From Spirochaetota bacterium (GTDB lineage Bacteria > Spirochaetota > UBA4802 > UBA5550): a DNA stretch of 6,749 nt. Shown here one piece after another: positions 1 through 6,243 of the stretch; positions within the stretch are counted from its first letter, which is position 1; the number at the start of each line of letters is the position of its first letter. Under the pieces are notes generated by a model that was not told the DNA's origin, searched no databases, and was given only the letters and a program-made list of their open reading frames with translations. The stretch spans positions 1 through 6,749 of the forward strand of contig JAKJGD010000117.1 in assembly GCA_022704585.1 (NCBI GenBank). The letters run 5' to 3'. A program made the translations under genes and the position numbers.

Positions 1-1
1 C

Positions 2-1219
2 GAGCCGATCGACGGAGTCGTTTCCGTCTCGGTCGGCCTCTGGATCAAATCCGGCTCGCGCGACGAGCGCGGGGACCAGTACGGTTACGCACACTTCATC
101 GAGCACATGCTGTTCAAAGGAACAAAGAACTACTCGGCCCGGGACATTGCCCGCATCGTGGACCGGGTCGGCGGACAGCATAACGCGGCGACAAACCGGG
201 AATATACCTGCTATTACATCAACGTCGTCTCCGATTATCTCGACCTGGCCGTCCAGCTCCTTGCCGAGATGTACTACGATTCGCTCTTCGATACCGGCGA
301 GCTGGAAAAAGAGAAAAACGTCGTCATGGAGGAGATCCGGATGTACGAGGACACTCCCGACGAGCTGATACACGACGTGTTCATGGAGTGCATGCTCCAG
401 GGCCACCCGCTGGGGCACACGCCCCTGGGATCAAACGAGAGCATACGGGCCACCACGCGTGAGACCATGCTCGGCTTCTTCGAAGAGCAGTACCGCAGCG
501 ATAACATCATCGTCGCGGTGGCCGGCAAGTTCGATAAGGGTACTGCCGAGGATATCATCCGGAAATACTTCTCGCGCTCCAGCGGCAGGCCCGCCGCGCC
601 TCCACCGGCCCCTGCGGTTCCGCGGAGGATCGATTACCGCCACATCGAGAAAAAGGATCTTGAACAGGTGCATTTCTGTCTGGGCGCCGACGGCATAACC
701 CGTGACGATGACGACCGGTGGGCGCTCTACATCCTGAGCACCATCCTGGGCGGAAGCATGTCGTCGCGTCTCTTCCAGAACATTCGCGAGAAGGAGGGGA
801 TCAGTTATTCCATATACTCGTTCTACTCCTCTTACAAGGACAGCGGCGTATTCGGAATATACTGCGCCACACTGCCCGAGAAATACGAGCGGGCCGTCGA
901 GCTGATCGTCGCCGAATGCAGGGAGATCGCCGATACGGGAATCTCCGATGAGGAACTGCAGGACGCGAAGGACTTTCTGAAAGGCAACCTAGCCCTCAGT
1001 CTCGAGGGGGTCGATGTCCGCATGGGATGGCTGGCGAAGGACGAGATCACGTTCCAGAAAAACTTCACATTTCAGGACATTCTCGATTCCATAAACGGGG
1101 TGACACAGGCCGATTTCAGGAGAATATGCGACCGGGTATTCGGCGCGCGTAAGCTTTCGGTCGTGTCCGTCGGCAGACTGGCGAAAAGAAAGATTCCGGA
1201 GTCCTGCGTCCTGCTCTGA
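2..1219 (+). CDS. M16 family zinc metallopeptidase (YmxG/MlpA-like), 5'-truncated by the window edge
   Basis: This is a processing-peptidase-like zinc protease (inverzincin, family M16B). The frame is open from base 2, so the start codon lies upstream. About 405 residues are present against roughly 410-430 for the family, so only some 15-20 N-terminal residues are missing. The first methionine inside the window (107) is not the start, because the zinc motif HFIEH lies before it at 92-106. The motif sits in the family context GYAHFIEHMLFKGT. The third zinc ligand is a glutamate in EEIRMYED, about 75 residues after the second histidine. The C-terminal half carries GGSMSSRLFQ and the REKEGISY segment, whose R and Y (codons 785 and 806) match the R/Y pair of active M16B enzymes. 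Both halves of the active site are therefore on one chain, suggesting an active homodimer. No signal peptide can be judged. The physiological substrate is unknown. A probable terminator follows, so it seems to end its transcription unit. Confidence 0.93.
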   Translation, partial: EPIDGVVSVSVGLWIKSGSRDERGDQYGYAHFIEHMLFKGTKNYSARDIARIVDRVGGQHNAATNREYTCYYINVVSDYLDLAVQLLAEMYYDSLFDTGELEKEKNVVMEEIRMYEDTPDELIHDVFMECMLQGHPLGHTPLGSNESIRATTRETMLGFFEEQYRSDNIIVAVAGKFDKGTAEDIIRKYFSRSSGRPAAPPPAPAVPRRIDYRHIEKKDLEQVHFCLGADGITRDDDDRWALYILSTILGGSMSSRLFQNIREKEGISYSIYSFYSSYKDSGVFGIYCATLPEKYERAVELIVAECREIADTGISDEELQDAKDFLKGNLALSLEGVDVRMGWLAKDEITFQKNFTFQDILDSINGVTQADFRRICDRVFGARKLSVVSVGRLAKRKIPESCVLL

Positions 1220-1234
1220 TATCCAGGTCGCGCG

Positions 1235-1268
1235 CGGGGGAAAAATATTTGAGCCCCGGGCTTTTTTT
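1235..1268 (+). terminator. Putative Rho-independent terminator after the M16 peptidase gene
   Basis: CGGGG (1235-1239) can pair with CCCCG (1254-1258) around a 14-base AT-rich loop. Alternatively AGCC (1252-1255) can pair with GGCT (1259-1262) around a 3-base loop. Either hairpin is followed almost directly by seven T residues (1262-1268). The stems are short, so this is a plausible rather than certain terminator. Its place 16 bases after the stop codon and before the bactofilin leader supports it. Confidence 0.5.
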
Positions 1269-1357
1269 GCTTTACTTTGTATGGTATTCCTTTTAAAAAT
1301 TCGATGAGTTACTATTCCTGTTCCGGACGGCTCATTGACCGCCTGATTCTAACATTC

Positions 1358-1361
1358 GGAG
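1358..1361 (+). promoter_or_regulatory. Ribosome binding site of the bactofilin gene
   Basis: GGAG lies 7 bases before the ATG at 1369. This spacing fixes the start and leaves a 149-base leader/intergenic region after the M16 gene. No strong sigma-70 promoter stands out in that leader. TTTACT (1271-1276) with TAAAAA (1294-1299) at a 17-base spacing is the best weak candidate. Confidence 0.7.
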
Positions 1362-1368
1362 AATAAAC

Positions 1369-1797
1369 ATGGCTTCAAAGAACGAGGGGATGAACAGCAC
1401 CATCGGAGAAGGTTCCGTCTTCGAGGGTAAATTCTATATCAGCGGCTCACTGAGGATTGATGGCAAGTTCGAGGGCGAGATCAAAACGGATGAAGAGCTG
1501 GTGGTCGGTGAGACCGGCAAGGTCAAGACGGACATTGCCGCAAAGTCGGTCGTCGTTGCCGGTACGGTAATCGGGAACATTACCGCTCGCAGCGAAGTGC
1601 GCCTCCTGGAGACCGGGAAGGTCCTGGGCGATATCAACGCGCCGACCGTATTGATGCAGAAGGGCGTGGTCGTAAACGGCAGTTTCAACATTACCGGCGG
1701 CCACAAGAAGGACACGAAAAAGGTCGTCGAGGAATCGTATCATGGCGGTACATCCGCGAGCGATGCATCTGAAATCAGGAACATCGGATCGCGGTAA
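1369..1797 (+). CDS. Bactofilin (DUF583/PF04519 family) cytoskeletal protein
   Basis: Bactofilins polymerise without nucleotide into filaments under the inner membrane and position cell-wall enzymes and other morphogenetic proteins. The 142-residue length is typical. Residues about 11-109 form the beta-helix core, rich in short alternating hydrophobic and glycine turns. Characteristic pieces are SLRIDGKFEGEI (27-38), LVVGETGKV (44-52), VVVAGTVIGNI (61-71) and ETGKVLGDI (81-89). The core is flanked by a 10-residue polar N-terminus and a polar tail (about 110-142) rich in K, E, S and G that is probably disordered. The N-terminus lacks an obvious hydrophobic membrane-targeting stretch, so membrane recruitment may depend on a partner. 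The next gene is an M23 peptidase, a recurring partner of bactofilins (for example CcmA with Csd1 in Helicobacter). This points to a role in cell shape, although the physical link is inferred. The symbols bacA and ccmA are both used for the family, so none is assigned. Confidence 0.95.
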   Translation: MASKNEGMNSTIGEGSVFEGKFYISGSLRIDGKFEGEIKTDEELVVGETGKVKTDIAAKSVVVAGTVIGNITARSEVRLLETGKVLGDINAPTVLMQKGVVVNGSFNITGGHKKDTKKVVEESYHGGTSASDASEIRNIGSR

Positions 1798-1804
1798 TGG
1801 CATA

Positions 1805-1821
1805 CGCCGGCATGACCGGCG
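1805..1821 (+). other. Hairpin without a T-tract downstream of the bactofilin gene
   Basis: CGCCGG (1805-1810) pairs perfectly with CCGGCG (1816-1821) around the 5-base loop CATGA, starting 8 bases after the bactofilin stop codon. No run of T follows, so it is not a standard intrinsic terminator. It could protect the mRNA 3' end, or arise by chance in GC-rich sequence. The rest of the 182-base gap to the M23 gene holds nothing recognisable apart from the AT-rich stretch noted separately. Confidence 0.35.
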
Positions 1822-1889
1822 GCCCTGCTCGATTACCAGTTTGTGACATAACGACTGAGCCGTCGCCCCCCTGGCGGGCAGACCGGCAG

Positions 1890-1915
1890 TTTAAACAATT
1901 AAATATTTTTATACT
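1890..1915 (+). promoter_or_regulatory. Weak candidate promoter region upstream of the M23 peptidase gene
   Basis: An AT-rich island contains TATACT (1910-1915), a five-of-six match to the -10 consensus, about 65 bases before the peptidase start. The best upstream -35-like string, TTTAAA (1890-1895), is only 14 bases away, which is too close for a standard sigma-70 promoter. This is suggestive only. The peptidase could instead be read through from the bactofilin gene. Confidence 0.2.
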
Positions 1916-1979
1916 ACTAACCGAGTATTAAAAACAGGGGCATCAGCATCATCGCGGGAACCGATAGAATGGCGTCATA

Positions 1980-3158
1980 ATGAAAAAGATTTTTTCGAAG
2001 ACATTAAAATTCAAGCGTTTCACAATCTCGATTTTCACCAACGAGATCGTCATTGTTTTTATCGGCGAGAAAAAAATATTCATCAAGACGATCCGCATGA
2101 AAATGCCCGCGTTCCACCTGCCGCGGCTGTGGACACCGCGCCTGAAGATGGCAAAAGCCGAAGCCCCCGCGTCCGCCGCGGCCACTCTTTCACCGGTGAA
2201 GCCGGATCAGGCGGTACTCCGTCCGCGCCGCATGACTATCCCCCTCGGCAGCGCCATGACGCCGCATCGCAAAAAGCTGGCATTCGCGCTCTCGGCCGTG
2301 ATAGCGGGAGCGGTCATAGTATTTTCTCTTTACCCGTCCGGACCGCATGAAGCGGCTGAACCGGATGACGAGATGATTAAGAAGAACCTGCTCCAGTCGA
2401 AGCAGACGGATTACTCCTCACCTGAAAAGTCCCAGAAGCTGGTCATAACTGAACACCGGGTCGCCGCCAGGGAAACCTTCCAGAAGATCGCCAAGAGATA
2501 CGGCGTGTCGGTTGAGACGATCCGCGGCACCAATAACCTGACGCCGGAGAGTAAGCTCAGGCCGGGCATGACATTGAAGATACCCAACAAGGACGGCATT
2601 TTACTGAAGATGCAGAAGGGCGGTGAGCTCGTTTCCATCGCCCGGCGCTACAAGGTTTCCCTGAAAAAAATCATAGATGAGAACAGCATCAAGAACCCCG
2701 ACTTCGTCGCATCCAATACCGTTCTCTTTATACCGGACGCCAAGCCGCTCAATATTTTTTCCGGGTTTATCTGGCCGGCGGGGACGAGGTTCGTCACCTG
2801 CGGGTATGGATGGCGGCGCAACCCGTGGGATACAAGATATTCGGAGTTCCATCCGGGACTTGACATCCGCTCGAATTTTCAGATGGTAAAAGCGTCGAAA
2901 TACGGCAAGGTCACCTATACCGGTTGGCTGGGCGGTTATGGCAAGGCCGTGGTTATCGCACACCCGGACGGTTATAAGACGCTGTACGCCCACCTGTCTC
3001 GTATTATGGTGCGCTCAGGCCAGTATGTGAAGCAGGGCCAGTATATCGCTTCCAGCGGCAACACGGGTCGTTCCACCGGCGCTCATCTCCATTTCGAGAT
3101 TCTGAGGGGCGGCCGGAGCATGAACCCCTATATCTTTTTCCGTAAAAAAAGACGATAA
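1980..3158 (+). CDS. Membrane-anchored LysM-LysM-M23 peptidoglycan endopeptidase
   Basis: This is probably a zinc endopeptidase that cuts peptide cross-links in the periplasmic wall. The protein has 392 residues. Residues 1-96 are a basic, probably cytoplasmic region, followed by one membrane helix at about 99-118 and a short linker. LysM repeats lie at about 156-202 and 205-252, each ending in a KIP or FIP signature. The M23 (lysostaphin-type) domain lies at about 262-388. Its active site is complete: zinc ligands H291 and D295 (HPGLD) and H371, with H338 (YAHLS) and H369 (HLHFE) as catalytic histidines. It therefore looks active, unlike degenerate EnvC- or NlpD-type activators. Residues 10-42 are hydrophobic/basic and beta-prone, and are encoded by AT-rich DNA. 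The start at 1980 has no clear Shine-Dalgarno sequence. ATGs at 2097, 2103 and 2148 are alternatives that keep the membrane helix. The bactofilin gene upstream suggests a scaffold-enzyme pair. The domains are certain; the start is not. Confidence 0.93.
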   Translation: MKKIFSKTLKFKRFTISIFTNEIVIVFIGEKKIFIKTIRMKMPAFHLPRLWTPRLKMAKAEAPASAAATLSPVKPDQAVLRPRRMTIPLGSAMTPHRKKLAFALSAVIAGAVIVFSLYPSGPHEAAEPDDEMIKKNLLQSKQTDYSSPEKSQKLVITEHRVAARETFQKIAKRYGVSVETIRGTNNLTPESKLRPGMTLKIPNKDGILLKMQKGGELVSIARRYKVSLKKIIDENSIKNPDFVASNTVLFIPDAKPLNIFSGFIWPAGTRFVTCGYGWRRNPWDTRYSEFHPGLDIRSNFQMVKASKYGKVTYTGWLGGYGKAVVIAHPDGYKTLYAHLSRIMVRSGQYVKQGQYIASSGNTGRSTGAHLHFEILRGGRSMNPYIFFRKKRR

Positions 3159-3253
3159 GAACATCCTCTCCCTATCTTCGGGGAAGCTGATTTCTCCAGC
3201 CTGACCGCTTTCGTCCCTTTTTTATTAATTTTTTACATATGTGAAATAGGTAA

Positions 3254-3283
3254 TTGACATTAATCGCAGTCAGTATCAATATT
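3254..3283 (+). promoter_or_regulatory. Candidate sigma-70-type promoter for the six-helix membrane protein gene
   Basis: A perfect TTGACA -35 box (3254-3259) is followed after 18 bases by AATATT (3278-3283), a four-of-six -10 match, in strongly AT-rich sequence. Transcription would begin near 3290, about 25 bases before the coding region. The perfect 10-base palindrome ATATTAATAT (3279-3288) overlaps the -10 and could be a regulator site, although such palindromes are common in AT-rich DNA. Confidence 0.45.
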
Positions 3284-3305
3284 AATATGAATTAAATTTA
3301 GAAAC

Positions 3306-3310
3306 GGGGT
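3306..3310 (+). promoter_or_regulatory. Ribosome binding site deciding between the GTG (3313) and ATG (3316) starts
   Basis: GGGGT is the only purine-rich site before this gene. It lies 5 bases before the ATG at 3316 but only 2 bases before the in-frame GTG at 3313, so the ATG is preferred. The choice changes the protein by one residue. Confidence 0.5.
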
Positions 3311-3315
3311 GCGTG

Positions 3316-4041
3316 ATGCCTTCCGTGAAGAACAAGCCCATTCATAACCCGGGTCTGCTTGAGCGTGTAATAAATGTGCTTGGCTTTATGTCATTCAGAG
3401 ATCGTGAACTGGAACGGCGGTTTTTAAGCAAACAGCACAAGGAGCATCTCGGGTTCAACAGGAATGTATCCATACTCGGTTTTGTGGCGGTCTCCGGATT
3501 TTACCTGATGAATTATCTGCTCTTAAATCCCGTTGATATCCGGTTATATATTCTTCCCTATTATATTGCCGCGGTGGCCCTTGGCGTTTTTATCCTGATG
3601 ACGCTCATCGATATGCCCCATTACGTATTCAACACCCTGGCTATGCTGGCCGTGCTCATCATCAGCATTGCGCCCCTCGTATCCTTATTGGCATTCAGAT
3701 ACCCGGAAACCTATTTCTTCCATACGGGTTGCGTGGTACTGGTTTTTATATCCATCGTATTCGTGAGAATCAGTTTTTATTACGTCATGGCATTTGCCGC
3801 CGTCTATCTCCTGGCATTCGAGTTGTTATATTTCTCCATGGACCCTCATTCGAACATCGAGACATTAAACCTGCATTATATACTCCTGTTTTCCATGGGA
3901 GTCGGCCTCATTGTCAGCTATAACATGGAGAAACGTGAGAGGATCAATTTTGTAAAGCTCCGGATAATCATCGAGGATCGGATGAAGCTCTCCAGGCTCA
4001 AGGACGCGAGTCCGGCCGCCGCCCCAAAAATGAAAAAATGA
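3316..4041 (+). CDS. Six-transmembrane protein of unknown function, resembling a detached sensory input module
   Basis: I do not recognise the family. The 241-residue product has a soluble, charged N-terminus (about 1-49) and six hydrophobic segments. Numbering from the GTG start, these lie at about 52-71, 79-98, 105-127, 135-152, 155-175 and 187-204. A basic helical tail from about 205 to 232 (starting EKRERINF) is followed by a short Ala/Pro/Lys end. An even number of helices puts both ends in the cytoplasm under the positive-inside rule. The layout is like the membrane input half of adenylate cyclases, diguanylate cyclases or histidine kinases, where a helical linker leads into the catalytic domain. 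Here the chain stops after the linker, and the 104 bases before glyS cannot encode an output domain. The gene is richer in A+T than its neighbours: the segment 3481-3540 has 25 G/C in 60 by hand count, against 40 in 60 at 5401-5460 in glyS. It appears to have its own promoter. The sensory role is inference; a small transporter or scaffold is possible. Confidence 0.85.
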   Translation: MPSVKNKPIHNPGLLERVINVLGFMSFRDRELERRFLSKQHKEHLGFNRNVSILGFVAVSGFYLMNYLLLNPVDIRLYILPYYIAAVALGVFILMTLIDMPHYVFNTLAMLAVLIISIAPLVSLLAFRYPETYFFHTGCVVLVFISIVFVRISFYYVMAFAAVYLLAFELLYFSMDPHSNIETLNLHYILLFSMGVGLIVSYNMEKRERINFVKLRIIIEDRMKLSRLKDASPAAAPKMKK

Positions 4042-4070
4042 ATTGACTCATTTCCGCTCAGCCTTACCCC

Positions 4071-4079
4071 TGATATCAT
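4071..4079 (+). promoter_or_regulatory. Candidate extended -10 promoter element for glyS
   Basis: TGATATCAT combines an extended -10 TG with TATCAT (4074-4079), a five-of-six match to the -10 consensus, about 65 bases before the glyS start. A TTGACT string (4043-4048) is present, but it lies 25 bases upstream of the -10, which is too far to pair with it. Extended -10 promoters can work with a poor -35, so this remains a weak candidate. Confidence 0.25.
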
Positions 4080-4101
4080 TACTACGATGCCGCAGCGGGG
4101 A

Positions 4102-4125
4102 GCCGCGGAGAACGCGCCGCGCGGC
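4102..4125 (+). other. GC-rich hairpin in the glyS leader
   Basis: GCCGCG (4102-4107) can pair with CGCGGC (4120-4125) around a 12-base loop, ending 10 bases before the glyS ribosome binding site. It has no T-tract and no recognisable T-box or glycine riboswitch features. It may be chance in very GC-rich sequence. Confidence 0.25.
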
Positions 4126-4134
4126 CAGTTAACC

Positions 4135-4138
4135 GGAG
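4135..4138 (+). promoter_or_regulatory. Ribosome binding site fixing the glyS start
   Basis: GGAG lies 7 bases before the ATG at 4146. Another ATG at 4141 is only 2 bases away and is out of frame, meeting a stop after three codons. The site therefore supports 4146 as the start. Confidence 0.65.
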
Positions 4139-4145
4139 CGATGCC

Positions 4146-6224
4146 ATGCTGAAGGACGCGAATTTCTTGCTTGAGCTGGGGACCGAGGAGATACCGGCCG
4201 GCTATCTTCCGCCCGCGATCGAGGCGGTGAGAAAGACCTTTACCGAGAGCCTGGATGCGGGCAGGATCGGGCATGGCGGCATCGAGGTGTTCGCCACGCC
4301 CCGGCGCATTGCGGTAATGGCGGCCGGACTGGCAGCTGCCCAGCGGGAGGAGGAGGTCGAGCTGAAGGGGCCGTCCGTCAAGGCCGCGTACGATGCTGCG
4401 GGACAGCCGACGAAAGCGCTGGACGGCTTCCTGAAAGGGAACGGTGTCGCTCTTGAAAGCGTTTTCACCAGGGATTCCGAGAAGGGATCATACGTGTTTG
4501 CCAAAAAAAAGCTCGAGGCCAGGAAGACCGAGGAGCTCCTGCCCGACATCGTCGCGAAGATCGTCGGGACCGTACCTTTTCCGAAGCGGATGCGCTGGAG
4601 CGACAAGAGCGTGACATTCCCCCGGCCGCTGCGCTACTTCCTCATCATGTTCAACGGGCGCGTTATCCCCTTCGGGATCGAGGGGATTGAATCTTCGAAC
4701 AAAACGCGCGGGCACTATATACAGCACAACCGGATGGTGGAGGTCGCCTCCATCGGCGACTACGGCGACTTACTGAAAAAGAGCGGAGTCATCGCCGACC
4801 AGGCGGAGCGAAAGCGCATGATCCGCGACGGCCTGAATGCCGCGGCGAAGAAAGCGGGCGGCGTACTGCTTGAGGACGAAGAGCTGGTGGACACGGTGAC
4901 GTTCCTGGTGGAGGACCCGCAGATTTGCGAGTGCACGTTCGACCGGGATTTCCTGAAGCTCCCGGACATAGTCCTCATCGCCGAGATGCGCGAGCACCAG
5001 AAATATTTTTCCGTGGTGGACGCCAGCGGCAGGCTCACGGACCGCTTCCTGGTCGTCTCCAACAACCCCCCCACCGCGAACGTCAGGGCGGGGAACGAGC
5101 GGGTCATCACCGCGCGGTTCAACGATGCGCGTTTTTTCTACAACGAGGACCGGAAGGTCAAGCTGGCCGGAAGGGTCGAGTCCCTCAAGACCTGCCTTTT
5201 TCATAAGGAGCTCGGCACAATCTACGACAAGGCGAGCCGGATGCGGGTCATCGCGGACTACATGGCGGGCCGGCTTGAGCTTCCCGCCGCGGCGCGGGAG
5301 AAGATAGCGCGCGCCGTGTCCCTCTGCAAGACCGACCTGATGACCGCGGTCGTGTTCGAGTTTCCCTCCCTGCAGGGGAAAATCGGCCGGATCTACGCCC
5401 TGGAGGACGGCGAGGACCCCGAGGTCGCCGACGCGATAGAGGACCACTACAAACCGCGGTTCAGCGGCGAACCGCTCCCCGAGGCCATGACGTCAGTCAT
5501 CGTGTCGCTCGCTGAAAAGATCGACAACATCTTCGGCTCGTTCAGCGTGGGCAACATCCCGAAGGGCTCGGCCGACCCCTACGCGCTCCGCCGGCAGGCC
5601 AATGCCGTCGTAGAGCTCCTTCTTAAAAACGACATCAACCTGGACCTTCGAGACATGCTCGTTTCGGCGGCGGGCAATTATCGCGGCGGCGCGGAGCTGG
5701 TCGGCAAGATCGTCGAGTTCATCGCGGTGCGGGCCCGCACCATCTTTTCCGAGAGCGGGTTCTCCCACGACGAGATCGATGCCTGTCTATCCACCGGAGC
5801 CACCGATTTCCTGGAGCTCTTCCGACGTGCGAAGAGCATCAACGAGTTCCGGAAGAACGAGGGGTTCTCGCAGATGCTGCTGAGCTTCAAGCGCATGAAC
5901 AATATCGTTTCCGCCTTCCGGAAGGAAAACCCCGGCCTCGTGCTTGCCTTCGATCCCTCCCTGTTCAAATGCAGCGAGGAAAAGGAACTTCACGCGTTTT
6001 TTGATTCCCGCGCGGAACGTATCGATTCGCTCATAGCCGGAAGCAGGTACATCGAGCTTTTCGGACTCCTGATCGAGGGAAAGCCGATCATCGATGCCTT
6101 TTTCGACAAGGTCCTGGTCATGGAAAAGGACGTGAAGCTGCGGGACAACAGGCTGTTCGTGCTCGAAAGGATCCTGAAGCACTTCTCCACGCTTATGGAT
6201 TTCTCCCGGATCGAAGACCGGTAG
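4146..6224 (+). CDS. glyS: Glycyl-tRNA synthetase beta subunit
   Basis: This is the beta chain of the bacterial heterotetrameric (alpha2 beta2) glycyl-tRNA synthetase. It works in the cytoplasm with GlyQ to charge tRNA-Gly, with beta mainly binding the tRNA. The 692-residue length matches the family (about 690). The N-terminus has the hallmark LLELGTEEIPAGYL (residues 9-22), followed by FATPRRIAV. The middle carries the conserved CKTDL segment (394-398) running into VFEFPSLQGKIGR, then an HD-like domain region and DPYALRRQA (477-485). The C-terminal helical, DALR-like anticodon-binding region ends in LRDNRLFVLERI and DFSRI, as expected. No frameshift or truncation is visible. In many genomes glyQ lies directly upstream of glyS. 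Here the upstream gene is an unrelated membrane protein, so glyQ must be encoded elsewhere. An acyltransferase gene begins 19 bases downstream. Confidence 0.98.
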   Translation: MLKDANFLLELGTEEIPAGYLPPAIEAVRKTFTESLDAGRIGHGGIEVFATPRRIAVMAAGLAAAQREEEVELKGPSVKAAYDAAGQPTKALDGFLKGNGVALESVFTRDSEKGSYVFAKKKLEARKTEELLPDIVAKIVGTVPFPKRMRWSDKSVTFPRPLRYFLIMFNGRVIPFGIEGIESSNKTRGHYIQHNRMVEVASIGDYGDLLKKSGVIADQAERKRMIRDGLNAAAKKAGGVLLEDEELVDTVTFLVEDPQICECTFDRDFLKLPDIVLIAEMREHQKYFSVVDASGRLTDRFLVVSNNPPTANVRAGNERVITARFNDARFFYNEDRKVKLAGRVESLKTCLFHKELGTIYDKASRMRVIADYMAGRLELPAAAREKIARAVSLCKTDLMTAVVFEFPSLQGKIGRIYALEDGEDPEVADAIEDHYKPRFSGEPLPEAMTSVIVSLAEKIDNIFGSFSVGNIPKGSADPYALRRQANAVVELLLKNDINLDLRDMLVSAAGNYRGGAELVGKIVEFIAVRARTIFSESGFSHDEIDACLSTGATDFLELFRRAKSINEFRKNEGFSQMLLSFKRMNNIVSAFRKENPGLVLAFDPSLFKCSEEKELHAFFDSRAERIDSLIAGSRYIELFGLLIEGKPIIDAFFDKVLVMEKDVKLRDNRLFVLERILKHFSTLMDFSRIEDR

Positions 6225-6229
6225 TCCCC

Positions 6230-6237
6230 GGGAGGAG
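6230..6237 (+). promoter_or_regulatory. Strong ribosome binding site of the acyltransferase gene
   Basis: GGGAGGAG, with core GGAGG at 6231-6235, lies 8 bases before the ATG at 6244. It sits in the 19-base gap after glyS. There is no room for a separate promoter there unless it lies inside glyS, which supports co-transcription. Confidence 0.8.
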
Positions 6238-6243
6238 CGGCAC

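Noticed and set aside
107..1219. Start of the M16 gene at the ATG at 107
   Set aside because: The HFIEH zinc motif and the preceding strand are encoded in the same frame upstream (2-106), so the true start lies outside the window.
1864..1876. CGCC/GGCG stem with a C-rich loop in the bactofilin-M23 gap
   Set aside because: The stem is only four base pairs with no T-tract, as expected by chance in this GC-rich stretch.
3180..3223. Possible terminator after the M23 gene
   Set aside because: Only short stems are available (GCTG/CAGC at 3186-3200, or GGGGA/TCTCC with a wobble pair at 3180-3197). The six-T run begins 17 bases later, so this is not a standard intrinsic terminator.
4042..4145. T-box or glycine riboswitch ahead of glyS
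   Set aside because: The 104-base gap is too short for a typical T-box leader plus antiterminator. No T-box sequence or terminator hairpin with a T-tract is visible.
4770..5447. 225-residue open frame on the - strand inside glyS
   Set aside because: It is fully antisense to conserved GlyS sequence in GC-rich DNA, with no motif and no ribosome binding site context that I could support.
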